From: Echinococcus granulosus
Lineage: Eukaryota; Platyhelminthes; Cestoda; Cyclophyllidea; Taeniidae
NCBI RefSeq assembly: GCF_000524195.1
Contig: NW_020170401.1
Location: 915,066-979,065, forward strand
Direction: 5' to 3'
DNA: 64,000 bases
Below the pieces are notes generated by a model. That model ran no database searches, was not told the origin of the DNA, and saw nothing but the letters and a program-made list of their open reading frames with translations. This document shows, one piece after another, positions 48,661 to 61,700 of the stretch; position 1 is the first letter of the stretch, and each line of letters begins with the position of its first letter. The position numbers and the translations under genes are program-made.

Positions 48661-49756
48661 TGATTAAAGCGTCCCCAGTCTTCCTTGAAGTCGACAGAAG
48701 ACATGATGGTAAGGATGAATCTGTCTTGCCGACGTACAGAAGGGCTGAAGGCTACCGGCTCGGCCAAGAGGTCATGCCGCTCAGCGGAAGTACAATTACT
48801 GACCCTTAAGTGCTGCTAAAATCAAAATGAAAAGTTAAACCAGTAATACCATCGTTCTCGACTCTCCCCTTGGTCAATCTCTCGCGTCGGTTATCACAGG
48901 GCAGTTGATGCTGAAAGAAACACACCCGCCAACCAGCCGACCCAACAAATCATTGAATTTGTGTGCAAGTAAGCAGACATTTGACCAAAACGTCATCGAC
49001 CCCTGTTGGTGATTCCACTGGATCAAGAGTTTTGTCGTGTTTAAGAACTGTACTAGTGAAGGGGAAACGTGCAGACCATCTTGTACATCCATTGCTAGAC
49101 GTAATGGTAATGACCTAAAAGTAGTCGTTTAATAAAGAACAGGATTTAAAATGGTTAACTAAGGATAAGATTTCACGTCTCTTTCTCCTTATCATTTTGT
49201 TCTCACTTCAGTACTGCCAAGGCTATCCATCTGGGTTCTATACCGCTAGTAGAGAAGCGGAGGAGGCGTTGCCACTTCATCGATATCTTCATGCAGGTAC
49301 TGTCGACACTTCCGTAGAGCACTCGTCTAGATGGTTCACTGTCGCGGTTAATGTCGCCTCAGTTGTTAACAGCATTCCTTCAAAACACGAAACTGGGGCT
49401 GTTGCCAAATGTGGGGGTCATTTTCATCCCTTCTGTATGATGGTCGTCACAGAATTTTCCATTGGCAGTAGATGCTCTTATTCCACCAGGTTGAGGTTCA
49501 ACATTTAGCACCATAAATTGGGCTGGTTGTCCTTTAAAATGGGATCTGCTCGACACCACCACCAATGTAGCCTCCCGAATCTTTCCTAAAGACGAAAGAA
49601 AGCACAATACCAGGGCAGAATATGTGCTTCCGGCGTACAGAAGGCCCTGGGGGGGGGGAAAGAGGGGTTACCGAAATGGTCCTGAAAACACACTGCCCAG
49701 CGCTACTTCAAAGGCGGAGCCTTAAGTGCCGATGAAACTAAAATTTAAAGTTGATA
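48661..49756 (+). mobile_element. TRIM-like element, best-preserved copy
   Basis: The left terminal repeat is about 48661-48841 and the right about 49566-49756 (begins TGTAGCCTCCCGAATC); they are direct repeats. Shared blocks include TTGCCGACGTACAGAAGGGC / TTCCGGCGTACAGAAGGCC and CCCTTAAGTGC / GCCTTAAGTGC. The core of about 725 bases holds no long or conserved open frame, so neither gag nor pol is encoded. Terminal direct repeats, TG start, small size, lack of coding and the presence of solo repeats together match terminal-repeat retrotransposons in miniature, which were described in taeniid tapeworms. Identity to that described family was not tested. Confidence 0.75.
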
Positions 49757-49778
49757 GAATGGCAAAAGATATTGCAGT

Positions 49779-49892
49779 AATATTGTCAGGGATGATGATG
49801 TCTGGAGTCTAGGAGATCAACTAACAGACGTACCTGATTCGTCAGAGAACTACCCACTGCAAGTTCCTGCATCTCCATTAGACAGCTATCAG
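49779..49892 (+). CDS. Candidate exon, function unknown
   Basis: After an acceptor at GATATTGCAG (or GTCAG at 49789), an open frame encodes VRDDDVWSLGDQLTDVPDSS and then PLQVPASPLDSYQ. It ends CAG/GTAGGA at 49892. The acidic, protein-like composition and the splice borders are suggestive, but no partner exon or domain is recognised. It lies just right of a TRIM-like element. Confidence 0.27.
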
Positions 49893-52800
49893 GTAGGATT
49901 AACTAATGCCTGAAGTTGGTTTTGTCTCCAATTTCTTTATTAATCATGTGGAATTTACAAAACAGTTTAGCTTACAATCAAATGATATAGAGCAAGTGCT
50001 TTAGCTATTTTGGATCCACATGCCTTCTTGAATCTCCACTGTCACGATTGTGATGAGGAGTACTTAAGTTCAAACCCCCTTGGTTTAATTACAGTACCAT
50101 TTTGTTAAGAATATAACCATTTCTGCGAGATAATCTCTTAGCTATTTTAGCTGACATTTTTCCATTCGACTTCTTGCCCACTCATCAGTGGAAGGATAAT
50201 CTCTACTGGAAGGCTGACCAACTCCTGGAAGGCAAAAGCTTTTTCCCGATTAGCAATTTGATAAGGAGCTGCTTTTTCGACTGGAATAATACATCAAATG
50301 TAACATAGGTACGTAAAATAACAAAAAAATTCATCTTTATTTTGTGGTATGAGAGAAGAAGGCTTTCCAACTTTATTTCCATGGAAGCGAATTTCGTCCG
50401 AGTAGCTGATTTGTTTTGAGACTTGGTAGAACGAATCTTGCAGGAAATTGTCTAGTATATGATAAAGTCTTTCTCTAAAATATCTAATTACGAGGTTTTA
50501 GATCTTCAGGAGGAATCATCAGATCGTCAATCAACGTGCTACCTTATTATGGGTTTTAGCTTTGCTGGAAGATTACCACTGTTGATGTCTAGGGCTGTCA
50601 ACTAATCGCCATAAAAAACGCTTACATATATGTAAATTTTAAAAAGGAATCAAATTTTTGCTTCTACTTCTTGCCCTCGCTGATTCGCTCTCAACTCTGC
50701 CTATCTTGCAGTCCTTCATAGTCAATTCAAGTTCAACAATGGACGCAACTTTGACAAGTTACCTACCAGGGAACAGCAGTCTCGAATTCGCTGGTTGGAT
50801 ACTACATCAATTCTCCATAGAAGGGAAAAAATACATAGCAGACTGTCAAATCTGCGCTAGTATAATTCCATGATCTAGAAGATATAAATCTCCTACCTAT
50901 ATAGACACTGGGATCCAAAGAAAGTAAAATGTATCGCTGCTCTGAAACACTATTTGTTATCTTTTCTCACTTTAACTAAAATATTCGGACTTTAAGACAA
51001 ATGTAATTTAAAATTAAGAAAACATTTTGATCTAGAGTGTAGTCTACCCTTAAGCATCACCAAGTACATGAGCCCTAAGAGAGCGTGTTAGGTGGATCCA
51101 TGGAAGTCAGCACAGTGGTGGACAGTCGTCAAGTAGCTATCGATGTCGTCTTGTGGGTGATTTCAACCCCTTCAAATGTAGATGGTACTGTGAAGAAGAA
51201 GGGATAGCACAATAGATTCAAACTTCTTAACTTCCCTTTCAAGAAAGGGTCGTTCATTCTTCCACAACTCGCTTGCACAAAGCATCCAGACACTATGAAA
51301 TTCTGGGGAGCTTCTCTTAAAATCTTCAATCTAGCTTTGGTAGTGAATTGTTATTAAGTGTCTTTAGACTGGAATTAGGTTTTCACTTTGTTAATCTAAC
51401 CATAATATTTGATTTGGCTATGTCAATAGGGACGGTTGGAGGAGAAATGGTCTTCGAGAGCAGGTGACAGCTATGCAATTATCCACGCCTCTGAAAACAC
51501 AAGGATAAATAGTCTCTTTAACAGTGGGAAAGAACTAGTGGAAAATCAACAATCTAGACTATAGAGTTTGATAAATATGTCAGCGTAGACAGCAGGTTCG
51601 TCAACAATGCAACAGGAAATGGAAGTATGGCGATTTGATTATTTTCCCGCTTCGCATACATCTGTGGTGACTTGTTATTTGTTGCCAAAATTGCCTACTA
51701 CCACAGAAAAGATGTCTGTGCTCTATTTCTAAAAACGTGCCATTATTGTAGATTAATTTTGTACATTATGGAAATCTCATTCTCTCCCTTCTGATTGGCT
51801 GAGGATATCAAGGTCATAAGGTTACTTCACTACCGTAAAACCTGCATTACTTAGCTGGTCGAGGGGCCCAATCACAGCTGCATGCACCCGCAGGTCATGC
51901 ATCTGTTCTAAGGTCTTGCCCACTGATTATCTGGTTAGTGAACGCCATAGCATCCAGACGCCTCGAACGTAGGAACTACAATTTATGGCACAAAGAAGAC
52001 TCTTCAGCCTTCGTGGCCTGAATGACATGCCTATAAACTCTTAAGACTGTCGTATACTATTGAAAAACCATCCTCCTTACTATAATATGAAAGAAGGATT
52101 AAAATCCCTAGATTGACGCAGAGGCAAACTCAATCCAAGGAGTACGACTACTCCAAAATCGACACCGATTACCCAATCTGTATATCACAGAAGGCTGATA
52201 CTTGTAGTGTATGGCTGAAATTGAGAAGACAGAATTGGAAAGGGTTATTATAGTGCCTCCTTGAGCCAGTCTTTACTTTCAAGATCTACAACTAACTACA
52301 ATTGGAGCAAAGTTAGGATTCCACCAATCACGATCGACCTTGGGGTACTGCTTATTATGCTCTTTAAGCCATCTATTTTCGAAGGGTTTTTTGAGCTAAT
52401 GTTACAGCAAAATGTAGATGAAATAGGGAATAAACTTTAGCCGTTAGCAAAGTAGTCTAAATCAGCACTCGATACCCCGAAATTGCAAATAACACCACAC
52501 CACCTACTTGTATTAATAAAGTAAGTGGTATTCATTCACTGTATCAGCTTCAGTTTTATCTCGTGGTTGTCTAAGATTCGGAGGGTGACTCGTTGCACAA
52601 TAATCTCAAAGGGAAGAACAAAGATCGTCGGGGAGGGCAATGAAAAGGAGAGGGCAGCTATACAACCTAGGCGGACTGCTTGTTGACACTAAAGTAGTAG
52701 TGAGGAAGAAATACTTGACGCTGATCCACGAGGCTTCCTTAAGTGTGTATTTCACTTAGTGACTCTTTAAAATAGTAATCGCTGTTGGATCAGCTTTCGC

Positions 52801-53323
52801 TGTAAAGCATCGATAGATTCTGAAGAAAACAAAGCCACTAAATCTCCCCTTTGCAATCTGTAGAAATCATCAAAGATGTTGAAGGCAAGTGTGCTATTGC
52901 TATCATGGGAAACCAACATGCCGCATTCGTTCCTGGCTCGCAACTAGTTACAACTGAGCTGACAGCATCATAGTGACCGAAATCGAGGAGCGACCAAAAG
53001 GATCGTCGGAGATAACATGCAAAAGTGTTCGTTTTAACGAATGACTTGCCGTGGTTTGTTGAACGTTGTCAATTGTATGCCATTGTTCGCCTACACGCAT
53101 TGTGAAGCATACATTAGGTGGAAACTCCTCCGTCCATTAGTACTTCATGCCTCATAAAAATTGTCGGGCAGTATGCGTGAAGGACCACCAGGATGTTCTT
53201 CACCTCTTTCAAGTAGGTTACATAGAAAGGGCAGTTTGATCACTGACTAATTGACTAAATTGCAATGAGAAATAGATTTGGTATGTATTTTAGCGTCCAA
53301 CCAACAAGCAATTCACTAGCTAT
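49893..53323. other. Non-coding stretch up to the second gap
   Basis: No gene recognised. A short hydrophobic frame at 50655-50873 (LLLLALADSLSTLPILQSF) looks faintly like a GPCR second helix, but no further receptor exon could be joined to it. Confidence 0.4.
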
Positions 53324-53423
53324 NNNNNNNNNNNNNNNNNNNNNNNNNNNNNNNNNNNNNNNNNNNNNNNNNNNNNNNNNNNNNNNNNNNNNNNNNNNNN
53401 NNNNNNNNNNNNNNNNNNNNNNN
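53324..53423. other. Assembly gap, 100 Ns
   Basis: A second run of exactly 100 Ns, marking a scaffold join of unknown real length. Confidence 0.99.
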
Positions 53424-53610
53424 GCTTATCTTTACCGTACACTTAACAGCGTTTATAAATAGTCAAAAATATTTCAACAAGAAATAAGAACTGAAAAGCC
53501 TTTTGCCACCTTATGCAGATTGCGGAGTTCGCAACTTCACCGACTGTACTGCCACTCGCGATAGCTCATGCTTCCCTCAATACTTTCCGTCTTTGGTCAA
53601 AAAGTAAATT
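53424..53610 (+). repeat. Inverted copy adjoining assembly gap 2
   Basis: Identical, apart from the first base, to the reverse complement of 41222-41408. Beyond 53610 the likeness falls to about three quarters for 50 bases and then vanishes. It may be a repeat at which contigs broke, a terminal inverted repeat of a larger unit, or an assembly extension artefact. Confidence 0.9.
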
Positions 53611-55391
53611 TTGTTGTTTTCCCTGTTAATTAAAGGGCCAATTTAATTATTAGAATGCTATTTGTTGGCAAACTTTGTAATCTTATTTATGAAATGAACC
53701 ACTTGTACGTAAATCTAGCAATCTAGCAATTATACTTTCTCACCCCACCGGTGGTGTTTGTTCTTATCAAATCTAAATTGTTTCGCTAATTTTAGTGCGT
53801 TTTTTGACAAATCACCTCTGGCTAAATTCATCCACGTAATGTAATAAGTGAAAAGGGGACGGTACTGCCATACCTGTTGACTTGACTGTACCTTTCAGCT
53901 GAGAAGTGGCCAGCAGGTAAGGACCTCAGGGACGAATTTGATATCGCTTCACCTCATTCTCTGTATTCTTCACTCCATACTTCTTTGAGTCCTTCCAAGT
54001 GGCGACACTAGACAATCGCACGAAACACAGTGCATTGGTATATGCTATGTTTATGTCCCATGGGGAGAAATAAATAATAGATGTGAAATTGTTGATCGAC
54101 TTTTGCCTTACTAGAAAAATACCATAGTTTGTGCTAGTGGATGATTAGAGTAATAAAATGTTGCTCAGAGAGTACCCCATTCATCTAACCTCAACGGCAA
54201 AGATTACGTAAGCTTCTTTGGCAAGCTTTCTTCTTATATTTATTCACAAAAAACTTGTTCCTACTACAAGTTTTTTTGGTTTTTTTTATCATAAACTAAC
54301 GAATTTGGGTAATTACGTGGGATAAAGCTAGATTTCTTCTTGTTTACTTTAAGGAGAAGTTAATCAGCTGCATGCTGAGATGAACATTTAAAGTCCCGAT
54401 TAGATTCTGGCTCACCGAGACTTCCCTGAAGGAGAGCTCATCCGGAGTAGGTACAATGGCAGTCCACCTAAGCGGCCCCTTTAAAAAGTCGGGAGTAAAT
54501 CAACGACCATCACATTCCAATGCACCAAACTGTAAAATCTATTTAACCAGCTAATTAGCATCTAGCGAGTTCATCTAGAAACAAGATAAAACAATTTCGT
54601 TCCCCACGTTTCGGCTAGGTACTCACTTCGATTAATAAGCCAATGTTAATGTACACGATACTGCCATCGTGTCTCACTTTTTTAGGATTTGTAATTCCCT
54701 GTGTTCCTTCATAATTTATTAAATCTTTGTAATTTTAGACCTGATTTAACTTAGCGCTGCCACTTTGTGGGTGGTGTAGCTTTGATTTTGCACTGAATAG
54801 TGGAAAAAATTCAAGCAAAAGGGCTCCAGTTCAAATAACACGATAACGTCGTGCCTTGTATCAGTGTTAATGGATCCTCTATTAGGTATTGTTACAGATT
54901 ATTGAGATATGTGAAAGTTAAAGTGTTTTTGGGTAAACTTTTAATCTAAGCGCTCGAAAAATTTACTGTTGTTGGAAACCACAATTATTCTTAATACTGC
55001 ATCAGTGTGGTTATTAAAAAATTGATTTTGATCTTGTTTAACGCTGTCTGACCACTAATATCAGCCCACACTTTGCCTTGCATAACCTTTTCGCTCACAC
55101 CACATTCTTGAATGAGGTGAACTAGCCTGTTTGTAGCATGACTTACCAGTTAGTGAGTTTACACCTTTATTTTTGGGGATCGATATTGTGTCATTATGAT
55201 ACATATTTTTAAAGTATCTTACCATAGGGTTGATGAAAGACATTGTATGCACACTATGTGTTCATTTTAATGCCGCTGATCTAACCTGTTGTGAAATTTT
55301 GTGGAAATTCCCTTTTACGATGTATCCGGTAATTTGTCAGTCATTTGTTGATTAGGTCTTTATTACCTCATGAATTTTAATCCATTTTTAG
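53611..55391. other. Non-coding stretch upstream of MFSD3 exons
   Basis: No exon was recognised, although the missing initiating exon of the transporter should lie here or in the gap. A weak fragment of the TRIM-like terminal repeat may be present at about 54400-54480 (GAGACTTCCCTGAAGGAGAG, then GGTACAATGGCAG). Confidence 0.4.
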
Positions 55392-55758
55392 TCTTCATCA
55401 CACCTCATTGCACTCTTCTTCTTCTATTCACTACAAGGCCTTCCCTACGGACTCCAATCGCGATTCCTACCGCTCATTCTTCGTTCGCATGGTTCCTCTC
55501 TTACTTCTCTTGGTTTCTACAAGCTCCTCTACCTCCCTTGGGTTTTTAAAAGCGCCTACGCTCCCTTTGTCGACAGTCACGGCACGCGACGTCGTTGGCT
55601 CCAGTTGTGCATTACTGGGCTCCTTCTCTGCAGCTCATTTCTTTCCACTTTTTCCGCTGCACAATTGGTTTCCTCTACTCGAATTTTACCCTTCTGCCTT
55701 CTCATTTTCAATTTCTGCGCGGCCACTCTTGATATTGCTGTGGACTCACTTGCTATTG
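55392..55758 (+). CDS. MFSD3-like transporter, first visible exon (TM1-TM4)
   Basis: Follows TTTTTAG, opens in phase 0 with SSHLIALFFFYSLQGLPYG and ends at ATT G/GTACGT. It covers the first three to four helices, including LDIAVDSLAI near its end. The first codon is not a start, so at least one upstream exon is needed. Confidence 0.85.
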
Positions 55759-58700
55759 GTACGTAGGGCCCCCAGCTATCCTCAAGGAAGTAATCTTGCT
55801 TGTTAGTCTAAAATGTAGATTTATTTTCAATGTACAGAATAGCTGTGGTCTACTAATCTAAGAATGAATGACCATTTGCGTAAGAGACTAAAAGGATGCA
55901 CAGTATAAACCAAAATGCTTAAAGGCATTCTTCTATTACAGGTATGCTCAGTCATTCTGAACTCTCTCGTGGCAACACAGCTCAGGTGGTGGGATACAAA
56001 TTTGGTGCCATAGTAGGTGGTGGATTGCTCTTTTCGTTCTTTTCTTCGACGGTGGTGTTTGCTGCTCTCTGTGGATTCTATGCCTTGGGGCTGTGGGTTG
56101 CAACCTATTATAAAAGATTCGATGAACCTGAGAGGGTCCAAAATACCACTGGTGATAAGGGTACGAGATTCGTTTGTAGGGAACAGCATTTTCTGTCCTC
56201 TGTACGCACATTATTTACATGCCTTGCGCACGTTCTTTAAACTGGAATGTGCGTTTTCATGATTGAATACTGAGCAGTGCCTCATCTATTTGCAGACTTG
56301 TAATGAATGATCATCTTACTGGTCCAGGGCAGGATTGGTAACACCAATATTCTCACTTAGAAAAAAAAGTCGAATTCTGTTCCGTTTTTTTCTTTTTACC
56401 ACAAAATGAGCTTATTTGATCCTGAATATATTTAATTAAAACTAAGTAACAGATAGAAATTTTCACAACTTTTGCCTTAAATATAACTTACTAATGTTTC
56501 TGTACATCACTTCTTTAAAAGTTCTTAGCCCTCTATTAATGTTAATTACTTAGAGTAAATTGTTTCCTCACGCCAGTTCTTCGTGCTGACGATTTGCCTG
56601 CTCGTTAGTTAGGGTTCACCGAGCTTGTATATTGCCGAAAATTAATAACTTTTTAAATAGAGAATAATGAGGCAAATCCGAATATTGTTTTTGCTCGAGC
56701 AATCGCATGTCTGGTTTCCTAAAGATTCGTGAAGGCCTCCGGGCAATGACAACTTTTTTAATAAGGTTATTAGAAGCATTTATTACATTTTTACTATTTT
56801 TTTCATACGAAATCAGTGAAGCAAAAACTGAAAAGATCTACCATGAATATTAATAAATTGTGGAGCACATAGCCTGTTGAAATTCCTTAACACTATACTA
56901 TTATCAAACTACTTGTTTTCTTAGATACATTGACATAATCGCGTATTCTTCAAAGTCGTTTAACGATTTCCCACCTAGGTCAATCTGATCCCGTCCCTAT
57001 TGCTTCTAAAGATTTGTTTCATTCGCCACTGGTTAGATCGTAAGAGAGAGGACAAGCAAAGCTACAGTGAGGTACTACAAACGGCCCTTTTCGATTCACC
57101 CTCCACCCCGGGACTTATCGTCCTCTTACTGTCTTACAAATTGGGTGAAATGGGGGCCATGAATATGTTGCCATTGATGCTCCTCGACCATGGCATGCCG
57201 ATGGCCGTTGTGGGTTTTTGGACTGGTGCAGTCGGCCAGGCATTCTCCATTGTTGGCTCGTCCTCTGCCTCTGTCATAGCAAGTCGTTTTGGGTAATTTT
57301 TCACTCCCTACTGTATGATGCCAAGTAGCGACTATTTTTGTACGTTTGTAGTGACCATTACTGAATGCCTAGGCCGGCTTAGGTACTGGCGAAACGTCCT
57401 TGTTTTAAAGGTATTGTATTGTCTCCACGAGGTATAGGTTTAATTTATCCGATGTTAATCGAATGAAAAGGTGGGTACCTGTTCGGAAAAATATTGGTCT
57501 TTTGTTTTAAATTAAGCAGGATATTCTTCTCCCCTACACCCCATTTTCATGTGCCAATATCGCTTGTAGAAGTGCCTAGTTTTCACCATAGGATAGTAAT
57601 ATTTCATGTTTGATTTTTTTAACGCAAAATTCGTCCTTTTTAACAGCCAAACTTAGTTTGATTTACTTTTGGTTTAAGTATTCCATTGGTTTCTGTAATT
57701 CGAAGGGGTTTTTTGGTTTGACCCGAAGGTTCTTTCAGCCGTGGGAGATGTATTTTTTGGAATATTTGACAAAAGCGATCTACTTGTTTGGATTGGAAGT
57801 TTGTTTGTTCTTTTTTTCTGATCTCAAAAGTGAAGAAAATTGAAATTTTTTTCGAAGATTAGGGCTTTAGAGTGGTTTCTCTTTAATTTGCCAACCTTTT
57901 CAAATGCAACGCAGCTCAATTTGATCCCGTGCAGTTTTTATAAAAAAATCAGGTTACTGCAGAAAGCTACTTACAACTCTCCATGCTTTGAAATGCTCAC
58001 CAGGACAATCTAGCACTTTTTCCCAGAGGGTCACAAGGTAACTGGAATTTTTACCTATAAAGTACTTTATTTCCAAAGACGAAAATAACCTTGCTTTGGC
58101 CACCTGTGTCCTTATCTCACTTCTATTTCTGGACGATTATCTACTTGGTCACTTGCGAATGAGAAAAATATTATGAGAGAGATGCGGAGGGTGGGGTGTG
58201 GCAGTATCTCTCACCTCTTCCACAAAATGTCTTCTCCTGAGTGGGTTTTGCGGTCTGCGGTCCTGTTAATTGATTTGTCCACTCTAAGTGTCGTCGAAAA
58301 AGATTTTCCTACATGCGTTGGAGATGTATTAACCAGATATTAGCCAAAGTTGAGTAAAAAAATTATACCGGACTATCAGATCATCAAATCCTATGCTCAC
58401 AATAAGCCTGCTATGGTGGGGTGCTCCTTAGGCGCGCGAATGGATGGTAGGTGGACTGCTGAAATGTAACCATTGATGTGTTGGAGTAAGGTTGGAATGC
58501 GCATAAAGACTAATTGGTCTATTAGTCAACAGAAAACCTCAATAACTTTATAGTCTTTCCTACCTTTTGTCAAACGTTATCAGTGCGTAATCCATCTGTC
58601 AAACTATCACCACCACTTTGTTGTTGATCGATATAGGTGTGATCTTGACATCTTTTAACCAATAGCAACTTGTACTCCCTTAGCATTTTTAAGAATAGGT

Positions 58701-61700
58701 TTCCCTCAATTTAATGCTAGTTGAGTCACCATCAACAATTTTATCCTTCTCCGAATCCCCTATTGCCAATTTTTCAGCCTTAAAAGGTCGTTGGATTCTG
58801 CTCGTAAAACAGACAAGCTTGAGTCCCATCCACAGAATTTAATAGGAATTTTATGATGCGCGGCTGAGTTCAAAGTCTGTGGGAAACAGAAGATACCAGA
58901 ATAGGGGGCATTGCATAAGTGGATTGATCTGCACCGAGAAATGTACCAACCTACTTTGCCATATCGCAGCATATGTCGATGATTCGAGAAATCTCATGTC
59001 ATGTTTAAGTTGATTATTTTTGGTTTTCTCAAAAAAAAACATTTGAAAGTAAATATACCGCTTCCGCTCGCTTTATTAGTGTTGATTTACGTACACCACT
59101 TTGATCTCAAGAAGCGCCTCGTGGATTCATGTGTTCCACCCGTCTGACAACGCTTATTTTATCCTAATAAATCTTCCACTCATTTCTATAAAAATGTTTC
59201 ATCAACTTGATATTTGCATGCAGTAAATGGCGTGTTTACTTTAAATAAACAACTTACCAAATTTCCTTTTGAAGTAAGAGGATAAGACTAGAATAAATAA
59301 AATTGCAGGGCGCCGGCTTTCAAGTGTGTTAGCTCTGGTGGTAGTAAACCCTTTTCTCACTTACTGCCGTTATGATAAAAAACGAATGAATTTCCCACTC
59401 ACTTTCATTTCGTCTTCGGAGTTCGAGTTGTTAGCACTGGGTAACTCCCACTTTAATGTGGTTTGACGAAAAAATTTTAACATTGTTGAGGACTTCTATG
59501 TTAGGAAAAGATATCGTAGTGAAGTTGTACTTTAAAAACATTAGCTGACAGGGTCTCAGGGGAAAATCGGCGAACTCAATGTGTTCCATTGTTACAATAC
59601 ATGATACAAATTCTTTCATCAACGAACTGGTCAACTACAAATGCAGTTATTCACGGACATGGTACATCGTTCATCCCATTTTAATGTCAGTCAGTCTGTT
59701 TTGGCACGATTTTGTGCAATCGGTTATCATAACCGAGTAAGGAACACGTGTCACATATTTGTGTCACCGAGGCTGAGGTGAAAAATTGAGGTGATATGTA
59801 GGTACGATATTAGTGGCCAACGTACAAGAGATTCTATTTTTTCTCCATTTTAAATCATGTTTACTAATCCTAGAATTTGGGCAACTAAAATTACCTTTCC
59901 AAAATCACCTGCCTTCACTAATTTGTTTGCTTTTCGTTGACTGACTTTCATTTGAACGTTTTACTTTCAAATCAACTTATGGGACAGATATTCCAAGTCT
60001 TATGGAGTGAATTCATTAATTTCTTGGATAAATTAAGGAGATTACCATACCCGCCTTGCAGCCAGGATTACTGATGCAAATGGGGAAATATGATGGCCTT
60101 TGCGTCACAAATCATCGCTCCTCTCTGCTTTAAAATGGCTTCATTCTTACTTTTACTAGAAGCACATTTTGAGCGTTAATTGATATCTATCCTTCTTTTG
60201 TGGGAAGCGAAGTGTTTCTCCCGACGTGATCCTTCCACTAACCGCACACTGCTAAACACGGGGTCTGATTCAGCATTCTAGCTGACTGCTCGCTAGGTGG
60301 TGGTTGGATGGTACCTCATTGGTTAATCACCAAAGAGGAAATCGTAACTTTCATAAGCTTTCTTGGTATTATCAGCTGACCATTTTATCAGTCTCAGTGG
60401 AGGAGTAGTCATTCATGATGAATGAGCTCCTTTCCTAGGCTTGTTGCCATCAAGGACGGACGGCTTTAACCGAGCACTAGCAATAGTTTATCCTTCACAT
60501 ATTTGCCACCGCGATACTGAGAGATTCACTTTATTTAAAGTTATGTTTTAGAGCTTCAAAAAGTGCACTTGCCTATAATTCAAGCGCCCTACTACATCTC
60601 TTTTGGTGCGCTGAAATTGAGATGATATACTGCGTCTACGATGCGATTTAGGACAAGCCATAGTAGTCATAAACTGTCCGAGAAAACATGCCAATTGTAT
60701 TACACCAGTAGTAACTGCGACGAGGTAAATGGCTTAAAGTCTAAATATTTTGCCTTATTTTCCTGCAGCCAGAATTCTTTAAGCATTGATTTGCGTATAG
60801 ACACCATTGTAAGTTGAATTTGAACAGCTTTCCAAACCTAGGTTTATTTTTCATCGAAAGGGGTACACTAGCCAATTGGAAACTTTTCCGTCGAAGGCTT
60901 ATTTAAGCAATCACGATTCCTTGTGGCCTCCTGTATGTCAAATCGCGACACATGCAGTTTCATTCGTGGCAATGTGGTGATATATTCCTTGAGACCAGTG
61001 GTTCTTTTGTATAGTGAGGTGCTAGAAGTAGACTTAATTCTAATGCCTCTGCAGTGAGTTGCCAGATTCCCTTCTTTTGGAGGGTGTAGACGTCGCGAGC
61101 AGGATTGTTTCTCATTTAAATCAGATTCACTTAGCACTGGCACTAATTTGGTTGCCCAAGTCTCCTTTGAAGTTGTGATAGAACAATGCCGACGTGAAAG
61201 ACGATTTATTTTTATCACCTATGTGAACAGGGGGGCTAGAGGTATAGGTGGGGAACTGTGCCGTCAGGCAGAAATACACCAGTTGAGGTGTGCAATTTCG
61301 TATAGGTAAACATACATCCAAAGAAATGTCAAGTCGCTCTATTAACACCTCGTCCTCACCCAATTCATTATCAGATTGCAGAGCCTGTTTTAATGCAGAG
61401 TATGTACGTTCAGTAAATGGGAGGCATTGCTATAGTTTGCTATGAAACCTAATTTTTGGTCGTTTTCAGTAGCCATGAAGTTGTCTTACACCTTTCGTTC
61501 CCCTTGTTTTTTGTGAGGAACTTCTTGGTCATCACACTATTCAAAGCACTTGCTAATGATAATGTAGTATTCGGCATATTTATTTGGAGTGACCTTTGGA
61601 AACTCGCAAAATCTACAGAATTGTTTATACATGCTTTACGAATCATAAATAAGGGTCCACCATTGACGTTACACTATTTGACCATCCTTTATTCTTTGAA

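Noticed and set aside
50655..50873. Hydrophobic frame resembling a GPCR second helix (LALADSL)
   Set aside because: The short motif is easily produced by chance, no other receptor segments could be joined, and no convincing acceptor precedes it.
60868..61218. 116-codon minus-strand frame in the MFSD3 intron
   Set aside because: Basic, motif-free and not bounded by splice sites or a plausible start; most likely chance.
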